Source: Flectonema sp. DT1601 (taxonomy: Eukaryota > Euglenozoa > Diplonemea > Diplonemida > Diplonemidae). From it: a stretch of 64,000 bases of DNA. Positions 10,242-20,243 of the stretch are shown here, piece by piece. The stretch spans positions 1,302,001 through 1,366,000 of the forward strand of contig OZ025786.1 in assembly GCA_964019425.1 (NCBI GenBank), in the 5' to 3' direction. The notes beneath the pieces are model-generated. The model was not told where the DNA came from. It ran no database searches and was given only the letters and a program-made list of their open reading frames with translations. The position numbers were made by a program, and so were the translations under genes. Each line of letters starts with the position of its first letter. The stretch's first letter is position 1.

Positions 10242-10804
10242 ATGAACTCAGGGAACGATAGTCTTCCACCACCGCTCTTTCGCCACTCAGCTGCATGCAT
10301 CCAGATTTGCGGAACTGAATCCCCCACACAAAGTGAAAAAAGTGACTGTGAAACCCCTCAGCATGAAAGGGAATGTAGGGCTGCTAGCTCTGAAACAACA
10401 TTGCAAGAGACAACTGAGACACAAACACTTCCTATCACTGTTTATAGAGGAAATTTGATTGAAATTGAGACTCAAACGGATCATTTAATTAATCAGGATG
10501 AAAGAAAACAACGCTTTTTATTAAACAAACGCAAACTTTTAGAAAATGAAATAGAACAACAGAAAGAATTAGTAGCGCACCTAACTGCACTATCTACCTC
10601 CCTAAAAGAAAAAAGCGAACTCTTGGAAAAAGAGAACCAACACCCGGTCACTGAACTTGAATTAGTGAAAAGTTCTCTTCCAACATTAGTTCAAAGAACT
10701 AACTCCTTGGAGGAAAGTAGGAGGAGTGAACTAGCACGACAAACACAAAAGGCGGACCATGCCGAAATGTTTTTTTTCAACTTACAACAAAGGTTCATTC
10801 TTTT
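10242..10804 (+). pseudogene. coiled-coil reading frame related to the LINE C-terminal extension, cut by a hAT-like element
   Basis: From ATG at 10242 a frame encodes a low-complexity Ser/Thr/Glu head, then a heptad-rich helix. LLENEIEQQKEL, KSELLEKENQHPVTE, LVQRTNSLEESRRSELARQ and HAEMFFFNLQQRFILL closely match the coiled-coil extension of the L1 LINE (about 33,040-33,230: RELLEKENQHLIAE, LVQRTNSLEEKRTSELARQ). Upstream, ETQTLP aligns with SQTLP of the LINE, but the preceding 55 residues do not resemble the LINE endonuclease. Homology stops at RFILL, where the hAT-like element and then R1-related DNA follow. Either this is an old solitary LINE 3' piece or a separate gene from which the LINE took its tail. 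The frame continues to 10934 only through element sequence. Confidence 0.6.
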
Positions 10805-10810
10805 AATGAG

Positions 10811-11817
10811 CCGATCGGCAGGGTGGAGGTGTTCACGATTTTTCACTTTGCTACACGAAAATTCACAATTTTTCACGATTTTTGACTTAATTTTTTGCTG
10901 CTTTCTGGTAGTGAAATCCCGTGAAAATGTGTGAATTCTAGTGAAAAAAGTGAGTGATATCCAGTGAATATTATGTGTTGCAATAGTACTGCTTTTGGAT
11001 CTCTATGTGTCTTCGTTGCAATCTCTGCTGTCTTAACGATGGTGTGTCGACATCAATGTTCTCATGTGGAACTCGCACAAGTAGGATGGTACCGTTGGTG
11101 CTGGTGTGCTGTGCGATGTCAAACCTGTTCAGTTTGCCATACATGTCACTTTGACAACTAAATGGGCATCGCTTGTGCCCAGTGACCCATCACCCTTCCT
11201 GACCATCGCTTGTGGTGAGGTTCCGGACTTTGGACCGGCGCATCGCATGTGCGGTGGGTTTAATCACTGAGGGGCTCATTCTCGTTCAGACTGTTCTGTT
11301 CTGTTCTGTTCTGTGGTGTCTTTCCATTACTCCCATCTCTGCCAGGAGACAGCCTGGCGTTAGCCTCGACACGGAAGGTCCCTTTCTTTCTTCTGGCAGC
11401 AGCCTTCTCAGCCGCCACTTCAGCGATGGCATTCTCCAGCTCTCCTTTCGTAGCGTTCCTTCTGGAGGATCATCTCTCTTCGTGCAGCCCAATAACTGAC
11501 GGAGTCAAGACCATGAAGCTGGCGGGTAAACTGCGGAATGCGGCGCATGGCGATGTGCTGCAAGAGGATCGGGACAACTGTACTTGGTGGCTGTGGGCGG
11601 AGATGCAGGGTCCCAGCAACAGTGTATTGCGATACACCGTCAACCTCCCTGAGTAGTTTTTTTTTACCAAGACCACAAATCTCAATATCAAAATTCACGA
11701 AAATTCACGATTTTTCACCATGTTTTTGGCAGTGAATTTTCGTGACAGGTAGTGATAACCCGTGACAAACCGTGAAGGATCGTGAAAATTCGTGAAACCT
11801 CCACCCCTGCCGATCGC
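10811..11817. mobile_element. non-autonomous hAT-like DNA transposon with 8-bp target duplication
   Basis: The element runs 10819-11809 between inverted ends beginning CAGGGTGGAGG on the left and, reverse-complemented, CAGGGGTGGAGG on the right. The similarity continues through TTCACGA-TTTTCAC. Flanking 8-mers CCGATCGG (10811-10818) and CCGATCGC (11810-11817) differ by one base. CAGGG-type termini and 8-bp duplications are typical of hAT elements. Both subterminal regions are crowded with GTGAA/TTCAC motifs (10880-10975 and 11690-11790), as expected for transposase-binding sites. No transposase frame is visible inside, so it would depend on a transposase from elsewhere. Confidence 0.75.
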
Positions 11818-12277
11818 CTCATTCTAGTCTGTTACTTCATTTGTCTCGTTTAATTTAGTTATCGTTTACTCTTCAGTGGTTCCATCTGTTTTAGTTTCCT
11901 GCAGGGATATCGTCAGAAGAGCACAGGGCAGAGAGTACAAACACAACTCTGGGGCTCACGGTGTCGCGAAGATATACTTATCCGAGCTTGACATTGAAAC
12001 CATCCACGATGTATCCACGAGAGAGCGTTGTGAAATCGAGTTCCGAGGGAAGAAAAAGCCTCCAAGCGGTTGTAATTTTGCCATCGCGTCGGAGGATGTG
12101 CGTGTGGGGATCGATTCCCGACGACGCGGTGAAGCTGCTGCGAAACACATATGAGTAAAGAACACGATCCACGCAGCATGAGGCGGCGCATGGCGTCCCG
12201 TCCGCCCTCGGCATCCGAGTTAGTCCAGATGGGTTGCAACCATGCGCATCCTCTCTGCGTTGGGCTCTCCCACAGGG
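11818..12277. other. GC-rich stretch of unknown origin
   Basis: After the hAT-like element comes about 60 bases resembling the part of R1 near 21,555-21,600 (read as CTGTTACTTCATTTGTCT). Then follow about 350 bases of unusually GC-rich sequence with overlapping short frames on both strands. None of the predicted peptides resembles a family I know. It ends at the start of an R1 fragment. Confidence 0.4.
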
Positions 12278-12491
12278 TCTGGTAGAGACCGCCAATGTTG
12301 TGCGTTGATAGGCAAGGTGATCAACCTTGACATTCTTTCTTTTCTCTCCTGTTGTGACAAACACAAAATACACACACAGCTTACAGTGTGTTCTTTGTGT
12401 ATGTTTTCTTCAGGTGTGAGTAGTTTTTTTTGTTCTTGCTCTTCAGAGAGGGCCTTAGCCAAAAGCTAACAGTCCAAATCTCACCTGGTAA
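12278..12491 (-). repeat. R1 repeat, partial copy
   Basis: About 210 bases match the first part of R1 in reverse orientation, from the CCAGGTGAGATTTGG start (at 12490, minus strand) through the GT-rich tract and the CAACGCACAACATT segment. The copy is cut short at its distal end. It lies inverted relative to the R1 copy at 14441 on the other side of the Polinton fragment. Confidence 0.8.
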
Positions 12492-13299
12492 CACAAACAA
12501 AGAAATGTAAAAGACCAAAGAAAAGAACACAATTCCAAGGCCGAAGAAATTCTTGATGAAAAGAAACTAACGAAGAGGCGGAAATCGTTTCTCACAAATA
12601 AGAAGATTAATGAGACAGTGAGAAATTTGGAGTACGAGGAAGAGTCTGACTCAGCTTCTTCTTCATAAACTTTCCACGAACTTTCCTAACCTTTTTCCAA
12701 TCACATTTCCATCACATTTCCCATTAAAAAAAAAGGTCTAATTAGACACCATAATTGATATTTCCCTATTCCTTCCCCACCCAATTTCATCGATAAAAAT
12801 TTATCGAGTTCTTTTTATTTTTATTTTCCTTTTAGTGGCACAGCGCGCTTGGACGCTGCTACATGATGTTGAAAAGTAAAAAAAAGAAGAAAAGTAAAAA
12901 TGATTCCTTCTCATTTTCTTCCTCCCCGTAGCGCAAAGGCACGGGAATTCAGGGAGACACTTCGGAATCATTGATTTTATTTTATTTTTATTTTTGGTTT
13001 AATCATTATTTAAAAAGGATCTTAAATGGAAAAATTGATTCATCCATCAGATAAGTTAACATTAGAAAATACGAAAATGGACACCCAATCGAAACCGCCT
13101 ATAAGTTAACGGGAGAAAGTCGGCTCCGTGAGATTAAATCTCTCCGAGGCAACATAATAAAGATAAACAAGAAGAGAGAGGACGACAAGAATGAATTAAA
13201 GCAAGAAGCCATCCGAATTACGAAAACAACAAATCCAACAACTCGGGGCATTCAAGAAATCGAAAGTCGATTATCAGGCGGAATGCCAACATCAACAAA
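12492..13299. other. unassigned stretch with a short basic/acidic protein tail
   Basis: Near 12,537-12,667 one plus-strand frame reads KAEEILDEKKLTKRRKSF and continues to an acidic EEESDSASSS end before a TAA. It looks like the C-terminal tail of an unidentified protein whose body is missing, cut by the R1 fragment. The rest is AT-rich, with a hairpin TCGATAAA-AA-TTTATCGA near 12,790. No known gene or RNA is recognised. Confidence 0.35.
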
Positions 13300-14440
13300 G
13301 CAAAGAGAACATTCGGAACATACAAGGCAAAGGATACAATCACACTTGAATTCCGGGAGGCGATGTTTGATGACCAACTCTCAAAGATTGTCGAGGAGAT
13401 GAATGGTGAGGTGAAGGGTAAGATTCAAGAGCTAACTAACAAAAATATGATCGCAAAGATGCATGTCTTCTACACCATCAAGACACACAGGCAAAAGGAC
13501 GAGATGAATGAGGATGGTGAGTTCAAACACTCATCAGTCAATACAGTGCAGAACGTTGAGGCTGTAGACTTTGAAGCGATCGTGAAGAAGGACATGGAAG
13601 ACTAAAAACAAACATGTTCGAACACCTTGTGAGATGTAAAGGGAATGAATACCAAGGTGACAATGCCGTGTGAGAGATCGGTTACGCAGTTCAAGAATTA
13701 CTACAAGTCCATCCGCAAACCATTCATTCTCCTGAGCGACTTCGAAAGCGTGTTAGTTAAAGAACCTGGTAAGGTAAACCACAAGGCTGCTAGTTACGTG
13801 ATAATAATAGACATGGAACCGGGTCATCAAGATATGTGGAACAATGTAAATGGGGATTGGGATCGGAAGACTGTTTACACATACGAGTATAATAACAACG
13901 ATGATAACATAACACCGGATGAGTATCAGAAGAAGACGCTGCGTTCATTCTACAACAACCTCTCTAACATCATGAATTCAATTAATATGTTTGTGGATCA
14001 TGCTCACCGCTTATTCAAGAATCCCAAAGCCATGAAGATGACTGCGAAGGAGAAGGATGAACACAAACAAGCTACCCACTGTTGTTACTGCTCCAAGAAG
14101 TTGACTATGAACAAGAAGACTGGTGATGAAACTACACGATGTGTGAAGGGGAAAGGTGATGAAAAAGTACGCGATCATTGTCATCTAACAGGAAATTACA
14201 GAGGAGCGTCGTGTTCAACTTGCAACATAAACATCACCAGTAATGTGATCTATAGAGATGTCCCACTCTACTTCCACAATGCGAGAGGATATGATAACAA
14301 CCACATCTGGCAGATGCTCGGCCACTCTGATCTTCCGCTAACGTATAAAGAAACCGGCAGTGATGGTGAGAGTGAGAACGAGGAACAACCTCGATGCTAT
14401 CAAAACAAACGGAGAAACGACCATGCTCATATGAGTTTAC
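13300..14440 (+). pseudogene. Polinton/Maverick-type DNA polymerase B, broken fragment
   Basis: The translated region carries hallmarks of protein-primed family B DNA polymerases of Polintons: an N-terminal segment (ITLEFREAMFDDQLSKIVEEM), an exonuclease-I-like KPFILLSDFESVL, a cysteine pair followed by VRDHCHLTGNYRGASC, and YFHNARGYDNNHIWQML. This is the front part of a polymerase only; the palm motifs are absent. It is an old, broken copy with a few breaks plus loss of the rest of the element. No capsid, integrase or protease pieces are seen nearby. It is bounded by R1 sequences in inverted orientation. Confidence 0.75.
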
Positions 14441-15178
14441 CAGGTGAGATTTGGACTGTTAGCTTTTGGCTAAGGCCCTCCCTGAAGAGCAAGAACAAAA
14501 AAACTACTCACACCTGAAGAAAACATACACAAAGAACACACTGTAAGCTGTGTGTGTATTTTGTGTTTGTCACAACAGGAGAGAAAAGAAAGAATGTCAA
14601 GGTTGGTCACCTTGCCTATCAACGCACAACATTGGTGGTCTCTACTAGACCCTGAGTGATCCCACTGGATCTCTCATCGTTCATAGTACCTATGTGAAGT
14701 TATAAAATCAAAGTTAAACTATGAACTACAAATGACTTAGCCTGTTATTATAATGCCACAGGCAGGCCCTGCATTCAGCAACTATCCAGCAGTGCTAGGA
14801 TGTCCTGATCTTCTTCTAAAAAAAAGAAAGAAAAACAAAACTGTAGCTGGGATCACTCAGGATCAACAGACTACCAATGCTACCTGTTGTACTTGCTCAC
14901 TATGGGGGGTGATGCCAAACACCCAGAAGTACTAAACTGCTTTCCTTCTTGCTGCCCAGGAGTTTCTGACCAGAACTAATAGAAAATAAAAAGTAGATGG
15001 GAAACAATAAAAAGTAAAATGGATATAACTGAAGTTAAACAAGACAAATGAAGTAACAGACCAGAACAGAAAGAGAATTGTAATAGAAGATTACAAATAA
15101 AAAAATGCAAGTATCAACACATGATCAAGATACACCAGCAGCTAACAAACAACATAAAATTGAAGATCAGTTGCCAGA
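14441..15178 (+). repeat. R1 repeat copy, cut by LINE 3' fragment
   Basis: This copy begins at CCAGGTGAGATTTGG directly at the end of the Polinton fragment. It matches the R1 copies at 49,475 and 50,478 up to GATCAGTTGCCAG, where a reverse-oriented LINE 3' end (TTTCGATAAAG) begins. Compared with the others it is slightly diverged (for example TACCTATGTGAAG near 14,690), so it is older than the near-identical copies at 50-52.9 kb. Any short frames it contains are shared only through copying. Confidence 0.8.
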
Positions 15179-15534
15179 ATTTCGATAAAGTGGGAAGTAA
15201 CGGACTGGGAGCTTTTGGCTCCTGCCCTATTCCCGATGTAAACTTTCTTTTTATTTTTTATTTTTTTTAACAGGCCCAAAGGGCGACAATGATGGTTGCT
15301 GACCAAGGAATAATATTCAAATGAATTTTCGTTTCAAAGAAACGAACAGAATTAAGAGAGAGGCAGAGAAAAAAAAAAAAAAGAAAGAAAAGAAAAAAAA
15401 AACGTTGTATGAAAAAGGAAAAAAAAGAGAAAAAAAAAAGACCAGAAAAGGAAAGAGAAAATGAAAAGGTATAATATTATTGTGGGGATATGAGGGATAG
15501 CAGGGAGATGCTCTTTTTTTTTTTTTTTTTTTTC

Positions 15535-16229
15535 TTATTTATTATTTAAAAAAAGGAAACAATCAGTTTAGCGTCTCGATCAGGACGGAAAATAGAAATT
15601 AATCGACATAGTTGATCGATAGAAAAAAAACAATGATAACATTGTTTATTCTTTTTTTTTTTTTTTTTTTTTTTTTAAATCCTTTTAATTATTTTAAAGA
15701 AAAAACAATCAGTTTAGCGTCTTGACCAGGATGGAAAATAGTAAGTAATCGACATAGTCGATCGATAAAAAAAAAACAATGATAACATTGTTTATTCCTT
15801 TTTTTTTTTTTTTTTATTCTTTTTATTTATTTTTAAAGAAAAAACAATCAGTTTAGCGTCCTGACCAGGACGGAAAATAGAAAGTAATCGACATAGTCGA
15901 TCGATAAAAAAACAATGATAACATTGTTTATTCTTTTTTTTATTTTAAATTCTTTTTATTTATTTTTTAAAGAAAAAAAATGGAAAATAGAAATTAGTCG
16001 ACAAAGTCGAACGATAAAAAAAAACAATGATAACATTGTTTATTCTTTTTTTTGTATTTTTTTATATTCTTTTTTATTAATTTTGAAAAAAAAAACAATC
16101 AGTTTAGCGTCTTGACCAGGACGGAAAATAGAAAGTGATCGACATAGTCGATCGATAAAAAAACAATGATAACATTGTCTATTCTTTTTTTTTTATTTTT
16201 TTTATTTTAAATTCTTTTTATTTATTTTT
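15535..16229 (-). repeat. hairpin-array units (reverse orientation)
   Basis: Five or so copies of the roughly 130-150 bp LINE array unit lie here in reverse orientation. Each has the AACAATG-TTAT-CATTGTT hairpin and most have the ATCGAC-TAT-GTCGAT stem and the CGTCCTGGTCAGGACG hairpin, separated by T-runs and A-rich linkers. Units alternate between the long form and one lacking the third hairpin. Confidence 0.85.
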
Positions 16230-16337
16230 GGGAAAACCCCTAATTCCACAAAAATAGTTTGCGAAATCGCCAACTCATCACAAAAATTTTAACCGCTCGA
16301 AACAACCCAACATGACGGGAAAGTTTTCAGAATTTTC

Positions 16338-16410
16338 GGCTCCGGTGGTTTATTGGTTATGACCGCCGAATCATGACCCGGAGGTCACGGGTTCGAACCC
16401 CGTGACATCC
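16338..16410 (+). other. tRNA-like Pol III promoter module
   Basis: A box A-like TGGTTTATTGG (16346-16356) and a perfect-looking box B GGTTCGAACCC (16390-16400) are spaced as in tRNA genes. A T-arm folds as ACGGG-TTCGAAC-CCCGT, and a T-run follows directly. The 5' and 3' acceptor strands do not pair, so it is not a working tRNA. It looks like the tRNA-derived head found in SINEs. Confidence 0.65.
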
Positions 16411-16744
16411 TTTTTTCTCTTTTTCGTAATGACGGAAAATGAGACCAAAACATAGTCAAAGGGCGGATTGATCACCCACTGGTCGAGTTGAGACATATTC
16501 CCGTTGCAATAAATCACCAAGACCCCTCCCGTGTGATCGATCACTTTAAAATGTTACTGTGCAGTTCACCAGTGAGACTAAGACCTCCAACCAAAATTCA
16601 CCAGACTTCAAGCAGCATTCCAAATTAGGTAATTTTTGTCAGACACATTCGAACCATCGAGAACAGAAATTCTCACGTTAGTAAAAGCTTGACCTTTAGA
16701 AATGTGGCTTAACGATCCTCATCATCGATTTAGGTTCGTGACTT

Positions 16745-17117
16745 AGAAGCCTTCGTCAATGTGGCCCTCCTCCCAGGCAAACTCCCCACCTGACTGGTGT
16801 CTCCAAACGAGGGGTCGAGCCGAAGCCCGTTTGTCGCTGGAATCGGAAAAGCTACGAGTCCGAAAGGACCCTAACCTCCGAAGAGGCAGCTGCCGTTCCC
16901 CCATCATTGGATAAGTAAAGCGACGATAAGAGTAGTGGTATTTCATTGTTGGTAAACCTCCCACCTATAACTACACCCAATGACTAGAGTCAAACTCAAC
17001 AGGGTCTTCTTTCCCCGCTGACAGTTTCAAGTCCGTTCCCTTGACTGCTGTTCGCCAGATAGTAGGTAGGGACAGAAGGAATCTCATTAGTCCATTCATG
17101 CGCGTCTTTAATTAGAA

Positions 17118-17149
<32 letters not shown>

Positions 17150-17190
17150 CAGTTGCAAATTTGTTTTTTCAGGTTGGACTTTGTACGGAA
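16745..17190 (-). rRNA. LSU (28S-type) rRNA gene fragment, block A
   Basis: The minus strand reads CTCTCTTAAGGTAGCCAAAT, GCCTCGTC, GACGCGCATGAATGGA, CTACTATCTGGCGAACAGCA, GGGAAAGAAGACCCTGTTGA and AATACCACTACTCTTATCG. These are the highly conserved LSU rRNA region that contains the R2 retrotransposon target site. The segment ends near GGGGAGTTTG-like sequence. It is a fragment within a mobile element, with a roughly 24-base deletion compared with the copy at 60.6 kb, so it cannot supply an rRNA. Confidence 0.85.
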
Positions 17191-17230
17191 CAGGCGGGCT
17201 TTTATTAGGGGCTCCCCCCCCTTGGGGGGG

Positions 17231-17568
17231 GTTGGGGGGACTTGGATAAATAAATCAAGGTTAACACGCAACAAATTAGACATGAATCATTATAACTGGA
17301 TTCTGTCCACACAAAATCGCATGCTTTAAATAAACTACCAGAGAAAGAAATGCTGTCAAGTCAAATTGACCCGGGGACCACGCACTACAGGTTGAGCATC
17401 CCATGCCCTGCAGGTCGTTACAGCTTGAAAACATTAATGCATTAATGGGTAACCAATAAAAATTATCTGGGTGGGTAGTTACAGGGGTGAGAAAAAAAGA
17501 AAAGATAAATAACATGACAAGAATACGCTGGTTCGTAGCACACTACCAGCAAAGCCCATCCCATAAAC
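17231..17568 (-). other. 3' flank of the RT-OTU gene
   Basis: About 340 bases follow the RT-OTU stop codon on the minus strand and precede the truncated rRNA-bearing element. No similarity to the LINE 3' region is seen. It is presumably the 3' untranslated part of the RT-OTU element. Confidence 0.4.
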
Positions 17569-19704
17569 TTAGTTATGGTTGGTTTGACTCAAAAGCAGGA
17601 AAGGTTCACAAGTCAACTGATGGATTTGCAAACCTCGACTTCCCGCAAACCATGTGCCTGCTTTCGTCGTACGCATGCCACATCCACAACAAAAGTATAT
17701 TCCAACGCAATTCAAGCAAACATTCCAATCACATGTTAAACTCTCACCTTTACAAGGGAGACGACATTCAAATATTTGTCCAAAGAAATAATTTGAATCA
17801 CATAAATCACAAAAAACTGGTTTATTAATGAGAACTATTTCAAGATCGTGACCTTGTGGGCAAGTGGTGGTTACATCTTTTTGTTCTAACTCGGTATGTA
17901 CTTTCATTGGAGAGAGCACCTTGCAGGATTTAGAATCTGTTTCATTGAGGATACTTTTCGATAAGAATCTACTCGTTATGTCCTTTTCGTTTAAAACAAA
18001 TAAAGGTAATATGATTTCTAAACCTCCTTCACGCAATTTATCAAAGAGTACCCCGGCTTCGTCAGGTAAGTTTTCACTCTCCACATCAGTAAAGCCAGAA
18101 CAGGTAACCAAATTAAACAGGCCATTGAGAATGACCTCAGTATACTCTATACACCAATCATTGATTACTGACCAATCGTATGGCCCTAGTATTGGGAAAA
18201 AGTGCTCAGATGGAACATTTGCATGGTGCCCGAGTATGATGAACCCCCTGACAAGTAGAAAAGTAGACCGCGCGTCGGGAGCGACAAAGTAAGCGGAGTC
18301 TTTTTGCTCATAAGGGTCCATACTTAGGAAGAAAAAACTAACACCCAATACATTTGATAAGGCTTGTATGGCTGCATGGTCTGCCCACACACCATCAAAA
18401 CCCATTCCAAGTGCATATTCGTCGTAATTACCGAGTACAAAGTTTTTATATTTATCACTATACTCTACTAACTCAGCACTGGTGAATTCACGCAGCGTCG
18501 CTGCATCAAAGAAGTAAAAGATTTGTTTCGATACTGCTTCAAAGAAACAATTACCAAAACGGTTCACGTCTTCAGGGTAAAGACCAACTTCTTCCATATA
18601 CCATATCGTGTGGTCAATTGTAAAGTAATCCACTTTTCCTTCTTGAACAATTGGTTCTTCTGGAATCAACACTACGGCTTTAGGCGGGTAAACAATAAAC
18701 TGTCTTTCTTTTGGAAAATGGTAAGAGTGAGGGTTGTTTAATTTACCAAAGACAACATGAACTAAAGAAAATAATCTCTTATATGTGGAATCGTAGGCTT
18801 TATAAAACTCATCGCAGAATTCACGAAAAGCAAATGCTACGTCTTGTTTCTTAAAACCTCTTTTCCACATTCTATAAAGTATAAATTCAAATTCAACAAA
18901 AAGATCAGGTAAATTATTACAAATCATTGCAGCTCTAAACATAGCACCTTTAACCACTCCTTTCGGTATAGACACCGGCATAGTTGAATTACTATGTACA
19001 TATTGCAAAGGGCGAAAAGACCAATCCTTTCGGCTTATAGATAACCTGATAAACTTTCTCTTTTCCTTTGTTTCAATTCTGATTCTTGCTCCCAAAAAGA
19101 CTACGTGGTCTTCACTAATCGTAGTGTCTTTGTAGTCCATCTTGTAGATGCTTGGGGGTGGAGGCTCATGCCCCCAGCAAAGGAAGTCATCAATATAACG
19201 CACCATAGTGCTATAAATCTTTGCTTTTGGAGGGGTTAACGTATCAATGTATTTACTCTCACACTGATAGCAATAAAGGTTTGCTATTAAAGGGGAAGCA
19301 TTACCACCCATTGGTATTCCTTTTGTTTGTCTATAACATTTTTTACTTCCGATCGGTTGAATTAAAGAATAATCAATACACATGTTGATATGTTCAATAA
19401 CTTGTTCAACGGTAAGGTTTTTCGTCTTGGGTGGTTTCGTTTCGGTAAAAAAATATTCACTTTTTCCTTGCGAATGACGCGTTAGGTACTTCAGTTTTTT
19501 GTAAGTAAAAGCTTCTTTCACAGCTGCCGCACATTGTTCTTTAAGATAGTCATGTGGTAAGTTGCTGTACATTGTAGTAAAATCAAAAGTTTTTGGTGGG
19601 GTGGATGCGCTATAAATTGGGTATTTCCTTTTAATAGTTGTAATAACGTCGTCGACAGAATCAACAATGAAATATCTACGTACACCTGTACGAGCAAACT
19701 CCAT
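17569..19704 (-). CDS. reverse transcriptase - OTU protease - cysteine-rich domain protein, N-terminus lost
   Basis: The genuine frame starts about Met at 19704; the 23 codons before it (to 19773) are translated LINE array. Numbering from 19773, RT motifs are FDFTTMYSNLPH (63-74), KGIPMGGNASPLIANLY (151-167), RYIDDF (192-197) and FLGARI (226-231). An OTU-like cysteine protease domain follows: NRFGNC with candidate nucleophile Cys409, GVWADHAAIQALSNVLGVS (461-479), and SEHFF with candidate His524. The tail (638-722) has CPQGH, CDLC and many further Cys pairs, resembling DC1/ZZ-type zinc folds. The RT motif style recalls Penelope-like RTs, but I see no GIY-YIG endonuclease. The RT fingers are missing because a LINE 3' fragment interrupts the 5' side. 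OTU domains are known in some retroelements; this combination with a zinc tail is unusual. Confidence 0.75.
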   Translation of the reverse strand: MEFARTGVRRYFIVDSVDDVITTIKRKYPIYSASTPPKTFDFTTMYSNLPHDYLKEQCAAAVKEAFTYKKLKYLTRHSQGKSEYFFTETKPPKTKNLTVEQVIEHINMCIDYSLIQPIGSKKCYRQTKGIPMGGNASPLIANLYCYQCESKYIDTLTPPKAKIYSTMVRYIDDFLCWGHEPPPPSIYKMDYKDTTISEDHVVFLGARIRIETKEKRKFIRLSISRKDWSFRPLQYVHSNSTMPVSIPKGVVKGAMFRAAMICNNLPDLFVEFEFILYRMWKRGFKKQDVAFAFREFCDEFYKAYDSTYKRLFSLVHVVFGKLNNPHSYHFPKERQFIVYPPKAVVLIPEEPIVQEGKVDYFTIDHTIWYMEEVGLYPEDVNRFGNCFFEAVSKQIFYFFDAATLREFTSAELVEYSDKYKNFVLGNYDEYALGMGFDGVWADHAAIQALSNVLGVSFFFLSMDPYEQKDSAYFVAPDARSTFLLVRGFIILGHHANVPSEHFFPILGPYDWSVINDWCIEYTEVILNGLFNLVTCSGFTDVESENLPDEAGVLFDKLREGGLEIILPLFVLNEKDITSRFLSKSILNETDSKSCKVLSPMKVHTELEQKDVTTTCPQGHDLEIVLINKPVFCDLCDSNYFFGQIFECRLPCKGESLTCDWNVCLNCVGIYFCCGCGMRTTKAGTWFAGSRGLQIHQLTCEPFLLLSQTNHN

Positions 19705-20212
19705 TTTTTTTCTTTTTAAAAATAAATAAAAAGAATTAAAAAAAAAAAAAAAAAGAATAAACAATGTTATCATTGTTTTTTTTATCGATCGACTATGTCG
19801 ATTACTTTCTATTTTCCGTCCTGGTCAGGACGCTAAACTGATTGTTTTTTCTTTAAAAATAAATAAAAAGAATAAAAAAAAAAAAAAAAGGAATAAACAA
19901 TGTTATCATTGTTTTTTTTTTATCGATCGACTATGTCGATTACTTACTATTTTCCGTCCTGATCGAGACGCTAAACTGATTGTTTCCTTTTTTTAAATAA
20001 TAAATAAGAAAAAAAAAAAAAAAAAAAAGAGCATCTCCCTGCTATCCCTCATATCCCCACAATAATATTATACCTTTTCATTTTCTCTTTCCTTTTCTGG
20101 TCTTTTTTTTTTTCTTTTTTTTCCTTTTTCATACAACGTTTTTTATTTATATTTTTTTTTTTTTTTTTTTTTTTTTCATGTTTGATTATTTCCTCTTCAT
20201 TTTTTTTCTTTC

Positions 20213-20243
<31 letters not shown>

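Larger units (their letters stand above)
15179..17230 (-). mobile_element. 5'-truncated LINE 3' fragment carrying a passenger element
   Basis: Read on the minus strand, this is an incomplete GGGAAAACC element with LSU rRNA sequence (17230-16230), several hairpin-array units, the spacer with CATCTCCCTGCTATCCC, and the invariant LINE terminus ending TTTATCGAAATTC near 15179. At 61 kb a complete GGGAAAACC element sits in LINE array next to the same AAAAATAAA sequence. The simplest reading is therefore that a LINE RNA with the element already inside its 3' region was reverse transcribed, and synthesis stopped within the element. The left flank is R1 and the right flank is the RT-OTU locus. Confidence 0.65.
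16230..17230 (+). mobile_element. GGGAAAACC element, incomplete copy (tRNA-like module plus LSU rRNA fragments)
   Basis: It starts GGGAAAACCCCTAATTCC, the same as the inverted terminus of the complete copy at 60,447-61,604. Within it follow a tRNA-like module (16338-16410), an unassigned segment, a short LSU rRNA segment in sense orientation (about 16645-16735) and a longer LSU segment in antisense (about 16745-17190). Relative to the complete copy it lacks about 24 bases within the LSU part and the whole distal end, including the second inverted terminus. Confidence 0.7.

Noticed and set aside
16338-16410. Functional tRNA gene
   Set aside because: Box A, box B and the T-arm are good, but the acceptor strands do not pair and the anticodon stem is mismatched in both copies (16.3 and 61.4 kb).
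16743-16964. Protein-coding frames over the LSU fragments (also at 60,709-61,140 and 22,993-23,205)
   Set aside because: The nucleotide sequence is conserved LSU rRNA on a defined strand; frames on both strands are incidental.
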